Shown: positions 1-49,675, numbered from the stretch's first letter. The stretch is 64,000 bases of DNA from Amorphochlora amoebiformis (GCA_054601695.1 BAAHQB010000207.1:124001-188000); one strand, 5' to 3'. The notes: a model not told the origin generated them from the sequence alone. Made by a program: numbers and translations.

Positions 1-62
1 AATATATTATAAATGGATCCCATTCAAAATTGACACTTGTTCTTATGCCTATGAGTATAAAC

Positions 63-113
<51 letters not shown>

Positions 114-167
114 GTATAACATACACATTCCTATGAAATCATTTATTTATAATCCAATATACCCTAG
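1..167. repeat. Left edge: intron sequence with a (TA)n tract
   Basis: A (TA)n run spans about 65-110, followed by AT-rich sequence that ends in the acceptor before the exon at 168. This is probably the 3' part of an intron of the USP gene. Nothing coding is seen. Confidence 0.6.
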
Positions 168-30287
<30,120 letters not shown>

Positions 30288-31521
30288 CGAATTCCTGGCC
30301 CCCACTTTAGCTACAACTAACTACCCTCCTAGCCTAGTCTTCCCACTTCACTAGCACGTCATAATCACAAACGTCTAACGTTGATGCGATCCGTCCAGTG
30401 ACCTGAAAACCACCAGCTCGACAGCTCGCGATCGTGATGCTTTTGTAAATGTATGTAACCCTGGAATTATTTTAAAACAGCCCGGTACTAGCGGTAAGTC
30501 CTCAAACTTTGATACATATCTAGTAGACTCTACGGTAGAGTGTATCTAGAGAGTGCTGGTAAGAATATTAGTACGTATATATTTCAAAACCCCTAGAGCA
30601 TTATTACGCTAGATACTGATCATCATTGAATGATTGAGTTCGAGATCCAAGGCTGCCATGATATGCTTTGTATACCAATGCGTACCCACATCTAGCACAT
30701 GTAACACACATCGTACCCACAATGTCCCACATGTAACACACATGCGTACCCACATGTAACACACATGCGTACCCACATGTAACACACATGCGTATGCACA
30801 TGTAACACACATGCGTACCAACAACTTAATTTTATATACGTATTGTGCCAATTGCAACATACGCATACGTACCAACGTGATACGTACACACATACATACC
30901 AACTAGACATAAGTACGTCAACGTACATTTTCAGTACACCGCACGCCATACGTACCAACGTCAACATACGTTCCGGTGCCCGTGACACAATACATATTAC
31001 ACAATTCATACCCGGTCGTGAGTCGTGACATGCGTACTCATACGTAATTGGGCGATATAATATTAAACAATAATACCAACGTAAAACTTGAACATTCATA
31101 GCAATTAACTCATGTGCCTCACTCTAGTCACTACTGAGCCCCACCACTGGCACATGGGTCTGGCCGGTCCAGGATCAAGAATCTTCTGGCACCCGAAGCT
31201 ATACCATACATATCTCAAGTTATCCAACGAAAATTATTACTAGTATTAATGCTAAATCTAAGGAGACATAGATAGACATTAGATAGAGTTATTTAGACGG
31301 GAAAAACTTGGCGTATCATCATGGCATCGGCTCTAGCGGCTAGCCTAGCTATGTACTTACTACCAATAATAGTAATAGCAATTTCATGCTGGCAAACGGA
31401 TTCACAGTTTTCGTACATTTGAAATCATCGAGATTATTTAAGATTTTGACTTGGAGATGCCACCCACCACCAGCTCCTAAAAATTTTGATTACTGCCCAT
31501 AGAGCCAGCTCGAACGCCGCA
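30288..31521. other. Intergenic spacer between convergent USP and ATP6AP2-like genes
   Basis: This spacer of about 1.2 kb holds no convincing exon on either strand and little (TA)n. It must contain the 3' ends of both converging transcripts. The only clear structure is a minisatellite at about 30,680-30,820. CGTACCAACGT-like motifs recur to about 31,040. Confidence 0.65.
30680..30822 (+). repeat. 23-bp minisatellite (GCGTACCCACATGTAACACACAT-like unit)
   Basis: About five tandem copies of a 23-bp unit beginning GCGTACCCACATG and ending TAACACACAT. The first copies are partly degenerate and the central ones nearly identical. Confidence 0.85.
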
Positions 31522-34288
<2,767 letters not shown>

Positions 34289-34540
34289 CGTTCGACTTTG
34301 AGATTTCTGCGCGTGAGGGAAAAACCGGTATTCGAAGGATTCCCGGGCGGAGATATCTAGAGAGACTCGAAGGATCCAAAAACCCAGGAATCCCGAGATA
34401 CCCACCTGACGGGAAACTGTCCCGGGGCCAATAACGGCATCAGCGACCACGAGGATGTATGAAAGCATGCACACAACACAATACCCCTCCCCCCCCCGAC
34501 GTAACCGAACGTCTAATCCTCTCCAGCTCCCTCCCTCTCG
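34289..34540. promoter_or_regulatory. Divergent promoter interval
   Basis: This 252-base interval separates the start codon of the - strand ATP6AP2-like gene from the start codon of the + strand gene at 34,541, so it should hold both promoters. It is GC-rich for this window, with a run of ten C just before 34,500, no TATA box in an obvious position and no (TA)n. The role is inferred from position alone. Confidence 0.5.
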
Positions 34541-34948
34541 ATGTTTCTCTCGAAAAATAAGGAAAAAGTCCCTACCAAGCTCCCCTCCGACGCAAAAGAG
34601 GTAAATTTCAAGCGATACACCCGCTTCGACTCGCCTTTTCAAAAGCCTGAGGATCTCAAGAAAGCAATCGACAGCCAAGGCTTCAAGGCCAAGTCGCTCT
34701 ACGACTCCAAGAAAACCGTCGAGGAGAAATTCATGGTTCTAAGCTTCTACGTCCACGGGATCGCAACGCGGAACGACATCGACCACTGGGTCATGGAAGC
34801 CGGGGGGTTCGACGAATGCAATGGTATAAAAGCGTTCGTGAGCAAGTCGAAGGAGAAAGTGTACATTGAGGAAGAGGAGCTTGAAGGGAGATTTACGATG
34901 TCTAGGTGTCCTGTGAATCAGGTTGGGTTGATGTTTATTCCGGCGACC
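34541..34948 (+). CDS. First exon of an unrecognised gene
   Basis: The open reading frame from ATG 34,541 starts MFLSKNKEKVPTKLPSDAKE and runs with ordinary codon use for at least 127 codons. It is charged and soluble, with a VLSFYVHGIATRNDIDHWV segment. I recognise no family. Possible donors that keep phase 0 are after 34,921 (CAG/GTTGGG) and after 34,948 (ACC/GTAAAG). The sequence then runs into (TA)n. It is divergent from the ATP6AP2-like gene. The open frame on the other strand here is probably a shadow. Confidence 0.65.
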
Positions 34949-35157
34949 GTAAAGGGTTTGGAGAGGTTGTGCGTGTTATGTATGTATTTATATATATAAT
35001 ATATATATATATGTATATGTATATATATGTATATATATGTAGTTATGTGAATACATGTATATGTATATATATATATATATATGTATTGCATATATATATT
35101 TTGTATTACATGCAAATATTATATTAATATATGTGCGTATAAAATATGTATATTATA

Positions 35158-35202
<45 letters not shown>

Positions 35203-35215
35203 GTGTGTGTGTGTG

Positions 35216-35246
<31 letters not shown>

Positions 35247-35497
35247 AAACATGTACATATGTACATATTGTGTAGACGATGAGTATATTATGCACTTAGA
35301 CATGATACATATATTATATGCATATACATATACACATATATATATTATATGTATACACATACATATTTATATATACATATTTATACACATATATGTACAC
35401 ACATTTACATTTATATACATACATATATGTATGTATGTATATATCAATAATATATGTATACATAGTACACATATATATATATATACATATATATATT

Positions 35498-35534
<37 letters not shown>

Positions 35535-35547
35535 GTACACATGTACA

Positions 35548-35599
<52 letters not shown>

Positions 35600-35646
35600 G
35601 TAGATATATATGTATTTATGTATATGTATGTATGTGTACATGTATG

Positions 35647-35689
<43 letters not shown>

Positions 35690-36080
35690 GCATACATACA
35701 ATATGTATGCGTATAATATTTAGTATGTGAGTATACACGTGTGTAAATATATACACACACATTAGGTATTATCTCGAGTATATAACACATGTATATGTAC
35801 AGGAACGGCAAATCATACAGCCTACCTGGCAAGAGTTGATCACCATCACAGTCATCTAGGTTATAGTCTACGATATCGCATACAAGACGTAGTCTACTAA
35901 GACGTACTCGTTTTATTCTAGTTATGCGCCCGTGTAAGCCCAAGTTAATAGAGTTATATATAACAAGGAGTCTGAAACTCAAGCCTTATATAGCTTTTAT
36001 AACTATATAACTATCACATATGAGAGAAATATTGCCGCATTTACATCAATTTCAAGTTACAATTACTATATCTAGTAGAT

Positions 36081-36111
<31 letters not shown>

Positions 36112-36321
36112 GATCATACTACCGTATGGCAATGTATATACCACATATATAAAGTTATATGCAGCTATTAGTCAAGTATACTCGTGCAGCATGGCTCAGT
36201 AACTTCATGATCACTTAATTAATCTAGTTAATGTACAACTCGTTCAATGACGTAAGGCCCGTCTAGAATGTATAGGAGAGACAGAGAGAGTCTCCGGGAA
36301 TCTCCTTAGACTCTCCTACAG
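34949..36321 (+). repeat. TA-rich presumed intron with an unassigned island at 35,800-36,060
   Basis: (TA)n with TG and TACA runs to about 35,760, then about 260 bases of non-repeat sequence. That island begins with a good acceptor at 35,802 and reads [21 protein letters not shown] in one phase, with longer alternatives in another. I cannot choose between them. Confidence 0.45.
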
Positions 36322-36480
36322 CTAGGCGATGACCGTTACTTAGACTGCAGGCTTTACAATTACTATACCAAGATCTACGACGTGAGTAGCGGCGATTCCA
36401 GCGTCTTGAGTGCTTTGAGCAAACCCATAGCTGCAGGCAAACCATATACCCAGCTATCGTTTATGCTCCCTGATGGATAA
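36322..36480 (+). CDS. Candidate terminal exon of the 34,541 gene
   Basis: After a pyrimidine-rich acceptor (ACTCTCCTACAG) comes a 53-codon open stretch in phase 0: LGDDRYLDCRLYNYYTKIYD ... YTQLSFMLPDG, then TAA. Phase 0 fits either donor of the exon at 34,541. A small exon near 35,803 (after GTACAG) could lie between, but its phase is ambiguous. The other strand is also open here, so the strand is not certain. Confidence 0.4.
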   Translation, partial: LGDDRYLDCRLYNYYTKIYDVSSGDSSVLSALSKPIAAGKPYTQLSFMLPDG

Positions 36481-40082
<3,602 letters not shown>

Positions 40083-40128
40083 TGTACACAACCAGGTATG
40101 CGGATCTCAAGTTTCTTACGGACATATA

Positions 40129-40184
<56 letters not shown>

Positions 40185-40273
40185 TATATATATATAATAT
40201 ATATATATGTGTGTGTAGTATATATATATATATGTAAAGAACCAGGTATGCGGATCTCAAGTTTCTTACGGAC

Positions 40274-40336
<63 letters not shown>

Positions 40337-40450
40337 TATTTATTTATATATATATATATATATACATATGTGTGTAGTATATATATGTACACAACCAGGT
40401 ATGCGGATCTCAAGTTTCTTACGGACATATAATATGTACACACACACATA

Positions 40451-40483
<33 letters not shown>

Positions 40484-40562
40484 GTGTAGTATATATATGT
40501 ACACAACCAGGTATGCGGATCTCAAGCTTCTTACGGACATGAGCCTTTCGGAGCTGGAATAA
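40083..40562 (+). repeat. Four tandem copies of an exon-edge segment, last one open to a stop
   Basis: The segment ACCAGGTATGCGGATCTCAA plus GTTTCTTACGGACAT occurs near 40,091, 40,241, 40,393 and 40,507, separated by (TA)n and a shared GTGTAGTATATATATG leader. The first three run into TAA or TA repeat after GACAT. The fourth continues as GAGCCTTTCGGAGCTGGAATAA. Confidence 0.9.
40511..40562 (+). CDS. Candidate terminal exon ([20 protein letters not shown])
   Basis: After the acceptor CAACCAG comes one leading base and then [16 protein letters not shown] and TAA. The sequence is amphipathic and looks coding. The parent gene is unknown; other exons upstream were not found. Three decayed copies precede it. 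Confidence 0.4.
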
Positions 40563-40603
40563 TATAAATTTGGATATATATATATATATATATATATTTA
40601 GAT

Positions 40604-40648
<45 letters not shown>

Positions 40649-40671
40649 TGTATATATATGTGTATGTGCAT

Positions 40672-40724
<53 letters not shown>

Positions 40725-40884
40725 TATATATACTATGTACCATATTTACAATATTCTTCTAGTAGTTTTAAAAAGGCGCCATCCAGAAAAATGTAAATTA
40801 TACATATTCTCTAGTATGTTATATATATATATATATTTACATATAATATAAATATATATATTTATAAATATATAATATAGATAT

Positions 40885-40916
<32 letters not shown>

Positions 40917-41004
40917 ATATCTATAAAGTAACTTAAGAAAAATCGCCGGGCAGAGGTTACACGATTAAGGAATGCAACTAATCGAAATTATACATATTTT
41001 ATAG

Positions 41005-41048
<44 letters not shown>

Positions 41049-41385
41049 GTATATATATATATATATACGCGTATGTATAATATAATGTAGTATATATATA
41101 TATATTATATACGCGTATGTATAATATATATAATATAGCTCAAGTAATTTAGAATAACTCGCCATACAGAGGAGTATACACTTAAGGAATGCAAATTATA
41201 CATGTTATATAGAAATATATACACATACATATATATATATATATATATATTAATATATGCATATATATAAATAACATATACCTCTAGTATTTTGGCGTTT
41301 GGTACCGTACAGAGGATAATACGCTTAGGATTAATATACTTGCCAATATCGGGTGCCCTATACATATATATATTCATATATACAT

Positions 41386-41470
<85 letters not shown>

Positions 41471-41579
41471 GCTTAGGATTAATATACTTGCCAATATCGG
41501 GTGCCCTATATATATATATATATATTCATATATACATCCATTTATGTATATATATTTATATATATGTATATGTATATGC

Positions 41580-41613
<34 letters not shown>

Positions 41614-41710
41614 TATATATATTATATATATATATATATATATACATATAATGATGAAGAGGAAAGATTGGAGAGGTACAGGAGTGATATTAAAGCCAAG
41701 AATATAAGTA

Positions 41711-41760
<50 letters not shown>

Positions 41761-41774
41761 GTATATATATTCAC

Positions 41775-41833
<59 letters not shown>

Positions 41834-41883
41834 ATGTATATATGAATAAATATATATCTATATGTATATTAGTTCATATGTAC

Positions 41884-41919
<36 letters not shown>

Positions 41920-42007
41920 ATTATATATATATATATATATATACAGATGTTTACCGTATATACATATATGCTACACACACATATATATATATATATATTA
42001 TATATAT

Positions 42008-42060
<53 letters not shown>

Positions 42061-42070
42061 GTAATCTATT
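40563..42070. repeat. TA-rich region with degenerate island repeats
   Basis: Islands near 40,770, 40,945, 41,150 and 41,290 are diverged relatives of one another (GCCATACAGAGG..., CTTAAGGAATGCAAATTATA...). A 47-base segment (CGCTTAGGATTAATATACTT and onward to GGTGCCC) is repeated exactly at about 41,320 and 41,468. At 41,653-41,703 a stretch reads [16 protein letters not shown], possibly an exon, without a clear donor. Confidence 0.7.
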
Positions 42071-43365
<1,295 letters not shown>

Positions 43366-43429
43366 GAATAGTCTTGGCCAGCAACGCTAAGAATACCTTA
43401 GGGTTAACAGCAACATGGGGTTAGAGTTA

Positions 43430-43742
43430 GTTTTAACGTTAAGGTTAGGATTAGGGTTAGGGTTAGGGTTAGGGTTAGGGTTATTAGAGTTGTTAGGGTT
43501 AGGACAGGGTTAGCGTTTGGGTTAGGGTTAGGGTTAGGATCAGATTATTCAGCATGTCGTAGTCCGAGGACCATTGACTCCTCCACAGAGTGGGGCTACA
43601 GAGCTGTTAGGGATAACAGCAGATCGTGTTGGGGTGTTGAGTGTTGTTGTGGTGATGTGTTGTGGGCATGTGTGTGTGGTATGGTTAGGATTAGGGTTAG
43701 GGTTAGGGTTAGGGTTAGGGTTAGGGTTAGGGTTAAGGTTAG
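43430..43742 (+). repeat. Interstitial TTAGGG arrays flanking a dispersed unit copy
   Basis: Two short (TTAGGG)n arrays enclose one near-complete copy of the dispersed unit (about 43,537-43,672: GGATCAGATTATTCAGCATG ... GGGATAACAGCAGATCGTGT ...). Confidence 0.9.
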
Positions 43743-43799
43743 ATATTTAATTGTACTTTCTCTGTAAAATACGATTCTTCTTGCTGGCTCTCCATAGCG

Positions 43800-43912
43800 A
43801 TTACAAACTGGATATATATATGTATATACATACATATGTACATATGTATATATATACACATACACATATATATTTGTAATTGTATGTGTTGTATATTTAT
43901 GTATCCATACAC

Positions 43913-44000
<88 letters not shown>

Positions 44001-44204
44001 TGTATATATATATATATATATATATATTGTATAGGTTTACATATCGCATTAATAGTGTAATATATACTATATATATATATATATAAGTTATTTTAAATGC
44101 ATATATTTATATATGTGATATTCACAAGTATTACAAGGATTTCAAAGATTATCCATATGTAATTGTATATGTATATATATATATATAATTACATAAATAT
44201 ATAT

Positions 44205-44261
<57 letters not shown>

Positions 44262-44269
44262 CACACACG

Positions 44270-44302
<33 letters not shown>

Positions 44303-44303
44303 T

Positions 44304-44335
<32 letters not shown>

Positions 44336-44553
44336 ACATATATATATATATATGTGTGTATATACATATAATATACATATATATATATATATATATATAT
44401 GTATAACCTTAGCCTGCGCCATACATTTGGACGATTCTAGGTGATGTCCAGGGCAGTCTAAAGCCGCTGGATGGGGGGGGTATATAAACCCAGCTCCCTT
44501 ATGTATATATTTTATGTATGTAAATACATATATATATATATATGTCTAACATG

Positions 44554-44594
<41 letters not shown>

Positions 44595-44622
44595 ATGCAT
44601 ATAGAGTAATATATAAATATGC

Positions 44623-44666
<44 letters not shown>

Positions 44667-44858
44667 GTATATATATAGATATATATGTGCGTGTATATAG
44701 TTATATATACATATATTTATATATGTGATTGTATATAGAATATATATATATATATGTATTATAAATATAATATTATATATTCACACGATATAACTATTCG
44801 CTATATGCTCAATATTATATGAAATTATGTTATATGTCGTACAGTATATATTTCATAT

Positions 44859-44890
<32 letters not shown>

Positions 44891-45112
44891 ATACATACAT
44901 ACATATATATATATATATATTTCAAATTATATATCATATAATGTAAACAAATAATGTAGTATAGTGTCTAATTTTCGGAAAATAATCTAACGTGTACTCT
45001 AAACGGTGTAGATAAAACCATATATGTATATATATATATATATATGTATATTTATACTTGTAATGAAATTATATTTATCTATTACATTATAGACATATGT
45101 ACATATAAATAT

Positions 45113-45146
<34 letters not shown>

Positions 45147-45148
45147 AC
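43800..45148. repeat. TA-repeat region
   Basis: (TA)n with TG runs. A non-repeat island at 44,405-44,500 includes a run of seven G, and other AT-rich sequence surrounds it. No exon can be supported. Confidence 0.7.
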
Positions 45149-45241
45149 CTTGCACTGCTCCCCAAGCGCTTCAGAGAGGAGGGTCCAGAACACGTGTCGT
45201 ACTACGGCGTCCATGTGGTAAAACCGCCGCTAAATTATTAA
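45149..45241. other. Coding-like island, strand unresolved
   Basis: On the - strand 45,149-45,214 reads MDAVVRHVFWTLLSEALGEQ then CK, followed by a GT donor. On the + strand 45,167-45,241 reads RFREEGPEHVSYYGVHV... and ends in TAA after an AG acceptor. Both look plausible and they cannot both be the main reading. Its composition clearly differs from the flanking TA repeat. Confidence 0.45.
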
Positions 45242-45303
45242 TTTTTATTTTCAAATCCTCCGAGCTTTTATTAGAATACGCAATTTATATTTATATATAA
45301 CAT

Positions 45304-45336
<33 letters not shown>

Positions 45337-45366
45337 CAATATATATATATATAATATATATACATG

Positions 45367-45397
<31 letters not shown>

Positions 45398-45567
45398 CAT
45401 ACAAAATATATTTATATATATATATATATATCCAAATAGATTCTATTCATTAATACATGCATACAAATAATATATATATATGTGTGTGTGTACATATATA
45501 TATATATATTATATATGTGTGTATGTATATATATATATATATATATTATATGTATATATATATATAC

Positions 45568-45627
45568 CTTTAGCACAGAGTTACTGGCGAGAAAGCAAGC
45601 ATATTTTCGAAGGCTCAGCTGTTTTTT
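45568..45627 (-). CDS. Candidate 60-nt exon with decayed copies alongside
   Basis: On the - strand, between acceptor CTTAG and a GT donor, lie exactly 20 codons: KKQLSLRKYACFLASNSVLK. The + strand is also open (HRVTGEKASIFSKAQ...). Five partial copies of its right edge (GCTGTTTTTTCTAAGTATAA) with an added GATGTGTAAATAAAG segment lie between 45,690 and 46,310. Confidence 0.4.
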
Positions 45628-45689
45628 CTAAGTATAATATACCTATTTTTATACATGTATAAATATTAATATATATATATATATATATA

Positions 45690-45808
45690 GATGTGTAAAT
45701 AAAGAATTAGCTGTTTTTTCTAAGTATAATATATCATATATATATATATACATGTATATATATATATAAACATAATATAGATGTGTAAATAAAGGCAGTA
45801 TAATATAC

Positions 45809-45842
<34 letters not shown>

Positions 45843-45867
45843 GTATATAAATAATATATATACATAT

Positions 45868-45935
<68 letters not shown>

Positions 45936-46043
45936 TATATATAATGTATATGTGTATATATTTATATGTGTATATGTACAAGATGTAATGTAGGTGTAAA
46001 TAAAACTAAGCTGTTTTTCTAACAATAATACACATACATATAT

Positions 46044-46113
<70 letters not shown>

Positions 46114-46183
46114 GTATATCTATATAAATAAAATATAATATAGATGTGTAAATAAAGGCTAAGCTGTTTTTACGAAGTATAAT

Positions 46184-46223
<40 letters not shown>

Positions 46224-46310
46224 TTATGTATATATATGTATATACATATACGATATAATATATATGTGTAAATAAATGCTATGCTGTCTTTCCTAAGTGT
46301 AATATACACG
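45690..46310. repeat. Five dispersed copies of an exon-edge segment
   Basis: GATGTGTAAATAAAG, then AGCTGTTTTTTCTAAGTATA (with variants) recurs near 45,690, 45,780, 45,990, 46,140 and 46,266. The copies are separated by 90-210 bases of (TA)n. Confidence 0.85.
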
Positions 46311-46425
46311 CACATATGTATAAAATGCTCCCAAATACGCAATATACATATACATATATATATATATATATAATATATGTATATATATATATATATATAT
46401 TATATATACATATATGTATATCTGT

Positions 46426-46464
<39 letters not shown>

Positions 46465-46507
46465 TATGTATGTATATTTATAAATATATGTTATATGTGC
46501 ATTACAG

Positions 46508-46547
46508 CTTCGTCGGAAGCCATCTAAGGACCGGAGAGCTTGCGATT
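46508..46547 (+). CDS. Candidate 40-nt exon, copy A
   Basis: Bounded by acceptor ATTACAG and donor GT. Reads [13 protein letters not shown] with one trailing base. It is homologous to the 40-nt exon at 46,826 and has the same phase pattern. Confidence 0.45.
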
Positions 46548-46625
46548 GTACAAATTTGCATATATGTATAAATATACATATATATATATATATATACATC
46601 TATATATATATATATATACATATAC

Positions 46626-46662
<37 letters not shown>

Positions 46663-46780
46663 ATTGTATGATTTGTCTGTATATATAAACATGTATTGTA
46701 TATGTATACATATACATATGTGTATATATATTTAGATATATGTAAGTTTATATATATATATATGCATATTATGTATATAC

Positions 46781-46822
<42 letters not shown>

Positions 46823-46825
46823 CAG

Positions 46826-46865
46826 CTTCTTCTGGAGTCATTCCAGGACCGGAGAGCTTGCGAAG
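46826..46865 (+). CDS. Candidate 40-nt exon, copy B
   Basis: Bounded by acceptor ATTACAG and donor GTCGTA. Reads [13 protein letters not shown] with one trailing base. It shares the 3' half (GACCGGAGAGCTTGCGA) with copy A but differs in the 5' half. Length 40 means that using both copies would shift the frame, while using either alone is equivalent. Confidence 0.5.
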
Positions 46866-46989
46866 GTCGTAATCCTCACATTCCTATATATATGTATATA
46901 TATGTATATATATATATATATATGTGTATATATGTATATATATATATGTATGTATACATATATATATTTATTTATATATATATATATAT

Positions 46990-47010
46990 ATATTCGGATG
47001 TCGAAAACAT

Positions 47011-47055
<45 letters not shown>

Positions 47056-47075
47056 GATGTCGAAAACATTTATAA

Positions 47076-47080
<5 letters not shown>
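46990..47080. repeat. 28-bp direct repeat
   Basis: TCGGATGTCGAAAACATTTA then TAATATAT occurs at 46,994 and 47,053, separated by (TA)n. Confidence 0.85.
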
Positions 47081-47174
<94 letters not shown>

Positions 47175-47294
47175 ATAAATATAAATATATACATATATAT
47201 ATATATAAACCGCTTCCTTGTTCAGCATAATCTTTGCCCCCAAATTATAATACAGCGTAAGTGTCATCCCTAGCGTCTGCCCCTACAGTCACAG

Positions 47295-48815
47295 GTAAGC
47301 TTAATGTTACCCTAACCGTAACCCTAACCCTAACCATGACTATAATACTAACCCTAAGCCTAACCCTAACCCTAACCCTCACTAACCTAACCCTAACCTA
47401 ATGCTAACCCTAACCCCAACCCTAACCCTAATGTAAGGGCTAGGGTTAGGGTTATGGCTTGGGGATCAGATTATTCAGCATGTCTTAGTCCGAGGACATT
47501 GACTCGGTTAGGATCGAATTATTCAGCATGTCTTAGTCGGAGGACCATTGACTCTCCCACAGTGGGGCGCTAAAGTGCTGTTTGGGATAACAGCAGATAG
47601 GTCGTGTGGTTGGGGGTTAGGATCAGATTATTCAGTATGTCCTATTCCGAGGGTTAGGGTTAGGGTTAGGGTTAGGGGGTTAGGATCAGATTATTCAGTA
47701 TGTCGTAGTCCGAGGACCATTGACTCCTCCACAGAGTGCGGCTAGGGTCAGGGTTAGGGCTAGGGTTAGGGCTAGGATCAGATTATTCAGCATGTCTTAA
47801 TCCTAGGACCATTGACTCCTCCACAGGGTGGGGCTAGGGTTAGGGTTAGGGCTGGGGTTAGGGTTAGGGCTAGCGCTACGGTTAGGGTTGGGGTTAGGGT
47901 TAGGGTTAGGATTAGGGTTAGGTTAGATCAAGAGGGATATGTTGTTGTTTTAGGGGCTCGGTTTCGGTAGGAATACAGTTAGGGTTAGGGTTAGAGTCAG
48001 GGTTAGAGTTAGAGTTAGGACTAGGGTTAGGGTTTTTAGGGTTCGGTTAGATGGAGAGAGATATGCGTTAGTTTTAGAGGGTTGGAATTTCGTATGGATA
48101 CCGTTAGGGTTAAGGTGTCGGGTTAGGGTTAGGGATAGGGTTACAACAATATCCCTAATCCTAACCCTAATCCTAACCCTAACCTTAACCCTAACTTTAA
48201 CCCTAACCCGACCCTAATCGTGTCCATACCGACTCTAAACCTAAATCCAATACATATCTATCTCCATCCAACCTAACCCAACCCTAATCTTTACCCCAAT
48301 CATAACCCTAACCCTAATCCTCAGCCTAACCCTAACTCTAATCCCTAGCCCTAACCCTAACTCTCACCCTAATCCTAACTCTAACCCTTTAAAGTATCAC
48401 ATATCCTTCTCCGCCAACTCATGTAACCTAACCCTAATCCTAACCCTATCCCAAACAGATCACCACAACAGCACCCCAACAACACGATCCGCTGTTAAGG
48501 AGTCAATGGTCACATGCTGAATAATCTGATCCTAACCCTAACCCTAACCCTAACCCTAACCCTAACCCTAACCCTCATGACCACAACACCCCAACTCACC
48601 ACCATTCAACACACCCATCATCACAATCTGCTGTTATCCCAAACAGCAATATAGCCCCACCCAGTGGTTAAGTCAATGGTCCTAGGACTAAGACATGCTG
48701 AATAATCTGATCCTAACCCTAACCCTAACCCTAACCCTAACCCTAACCCTAACCCTAACCCTAACCCTAACCCCAACCCTAACCCTAACCCTAACCCTAA
48801 CCCTAGTTTAGGGTT
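47295..48815. repeat. Large degenerate telomere-type block with orientation switches
   Basis: CCCTAA-type repeats at 47,295-47,430 switch to TTAGGG-type to about 48,140, then back to CCCTAA-type to 48,805. Eight copies of the dispersed unit are embedded: + near 47,463, 47,511, 47,620, 47,683 and 47,775; - near 48,480-48,533 and 48,622-48,714; one copy is split. Many units are variants (TTAGGC, TTAAGG, TTAGAG), indicating age. The stretch at 48,715-48,805 is nearly perfect. Confidence 0.9.
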
Positions 48816-48887
48816 TGTAGCGTTGGGGTTATTGTTACCTTTGTGCGTAGAATTACAATGTCTCGGTTGCGAAGGTTGGCTAAAAAA

Positions 48888-48924
<37 letters not shown>

Positions 48925-49028
48925 TATATATATGTACATATATATGTATATATATATACGTGTGTATACATGTATATATACATATATATATATATATATT
49001 TATATATATAATATACATAATGTATTTA

Positions 49029-49092
49029 TAGGAGATCGGTTTATATTGTTTGTATACATTTAGTTGAATGTATGTATATGTATCACCAAAAT

Positions 49093-49138
<46 letters not shown>

Positions 49139-49218
49139 ATATATATATATATATGAGTATATATAACACATACACATACATTCAACTAAATGTTTATAAA
49201 CAACATAATGCAATCTCC
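49029..49218. repeat. Imperfect inverted repeat, arms about 52 bases
   Basis: The arm at 49,029-49,082 (AGGAGATCGG ... TTTAGTTGAATGTATG) reappears as reverse complement at about 49,165-49,218. The loop is TA-rich. Confidence 0.8.
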
Positions 49219-49262
49219 TGAAAATTTACATATATATATGTATTATATATATATATATATAT

Positions 49263-49317
<55 letters not shown>

Positions 49318-49386
49318 ATGTATATATATATATCCATAAAAACATACATATATATATATACATAGATATATATGTTTATATATGTA

Positions 49387-49529
49387 ATACCAGAATTCCA
49401 AAACACCTCTCTGCTATCAAAGTCCATATATATGTACATACATATATATATATATATATGTACATACACACATATATATATACATATACATATTTATCCA
49501 TATATACATATATATATATAATATATTCC

Positions 49530-49566
<37 letters not shown>

Positions 49567-49632
49567 CATATAAATATATATATATATATATTTATCCATA
49601 TATACATACACACATATGTAAATGTATATAAC

Positions 49633-49675
<43 letters not shown>

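Noticed and set aside
30680-30822. CRISPR-like array
   Set aside because: The 23-bp units are contiguous without unique spacers and the DNA is eukaryotic.
43605-43625. TAGGGATAACAG in the dispersed unit resembles half of the I-SceI homing site
   Set aside because: Only 12 of 18 bases agree, and they overlap the telomeric TTAGGG motif; chance is the simpler explanation.
45149-45214. Start codon exon of a new - strand gene (MDAVVRHVFW...)
   Set aside because: Not accepted as a gene start because the + strand of the same island also reads to a natural stop, and no further exon could be joined on either strand.
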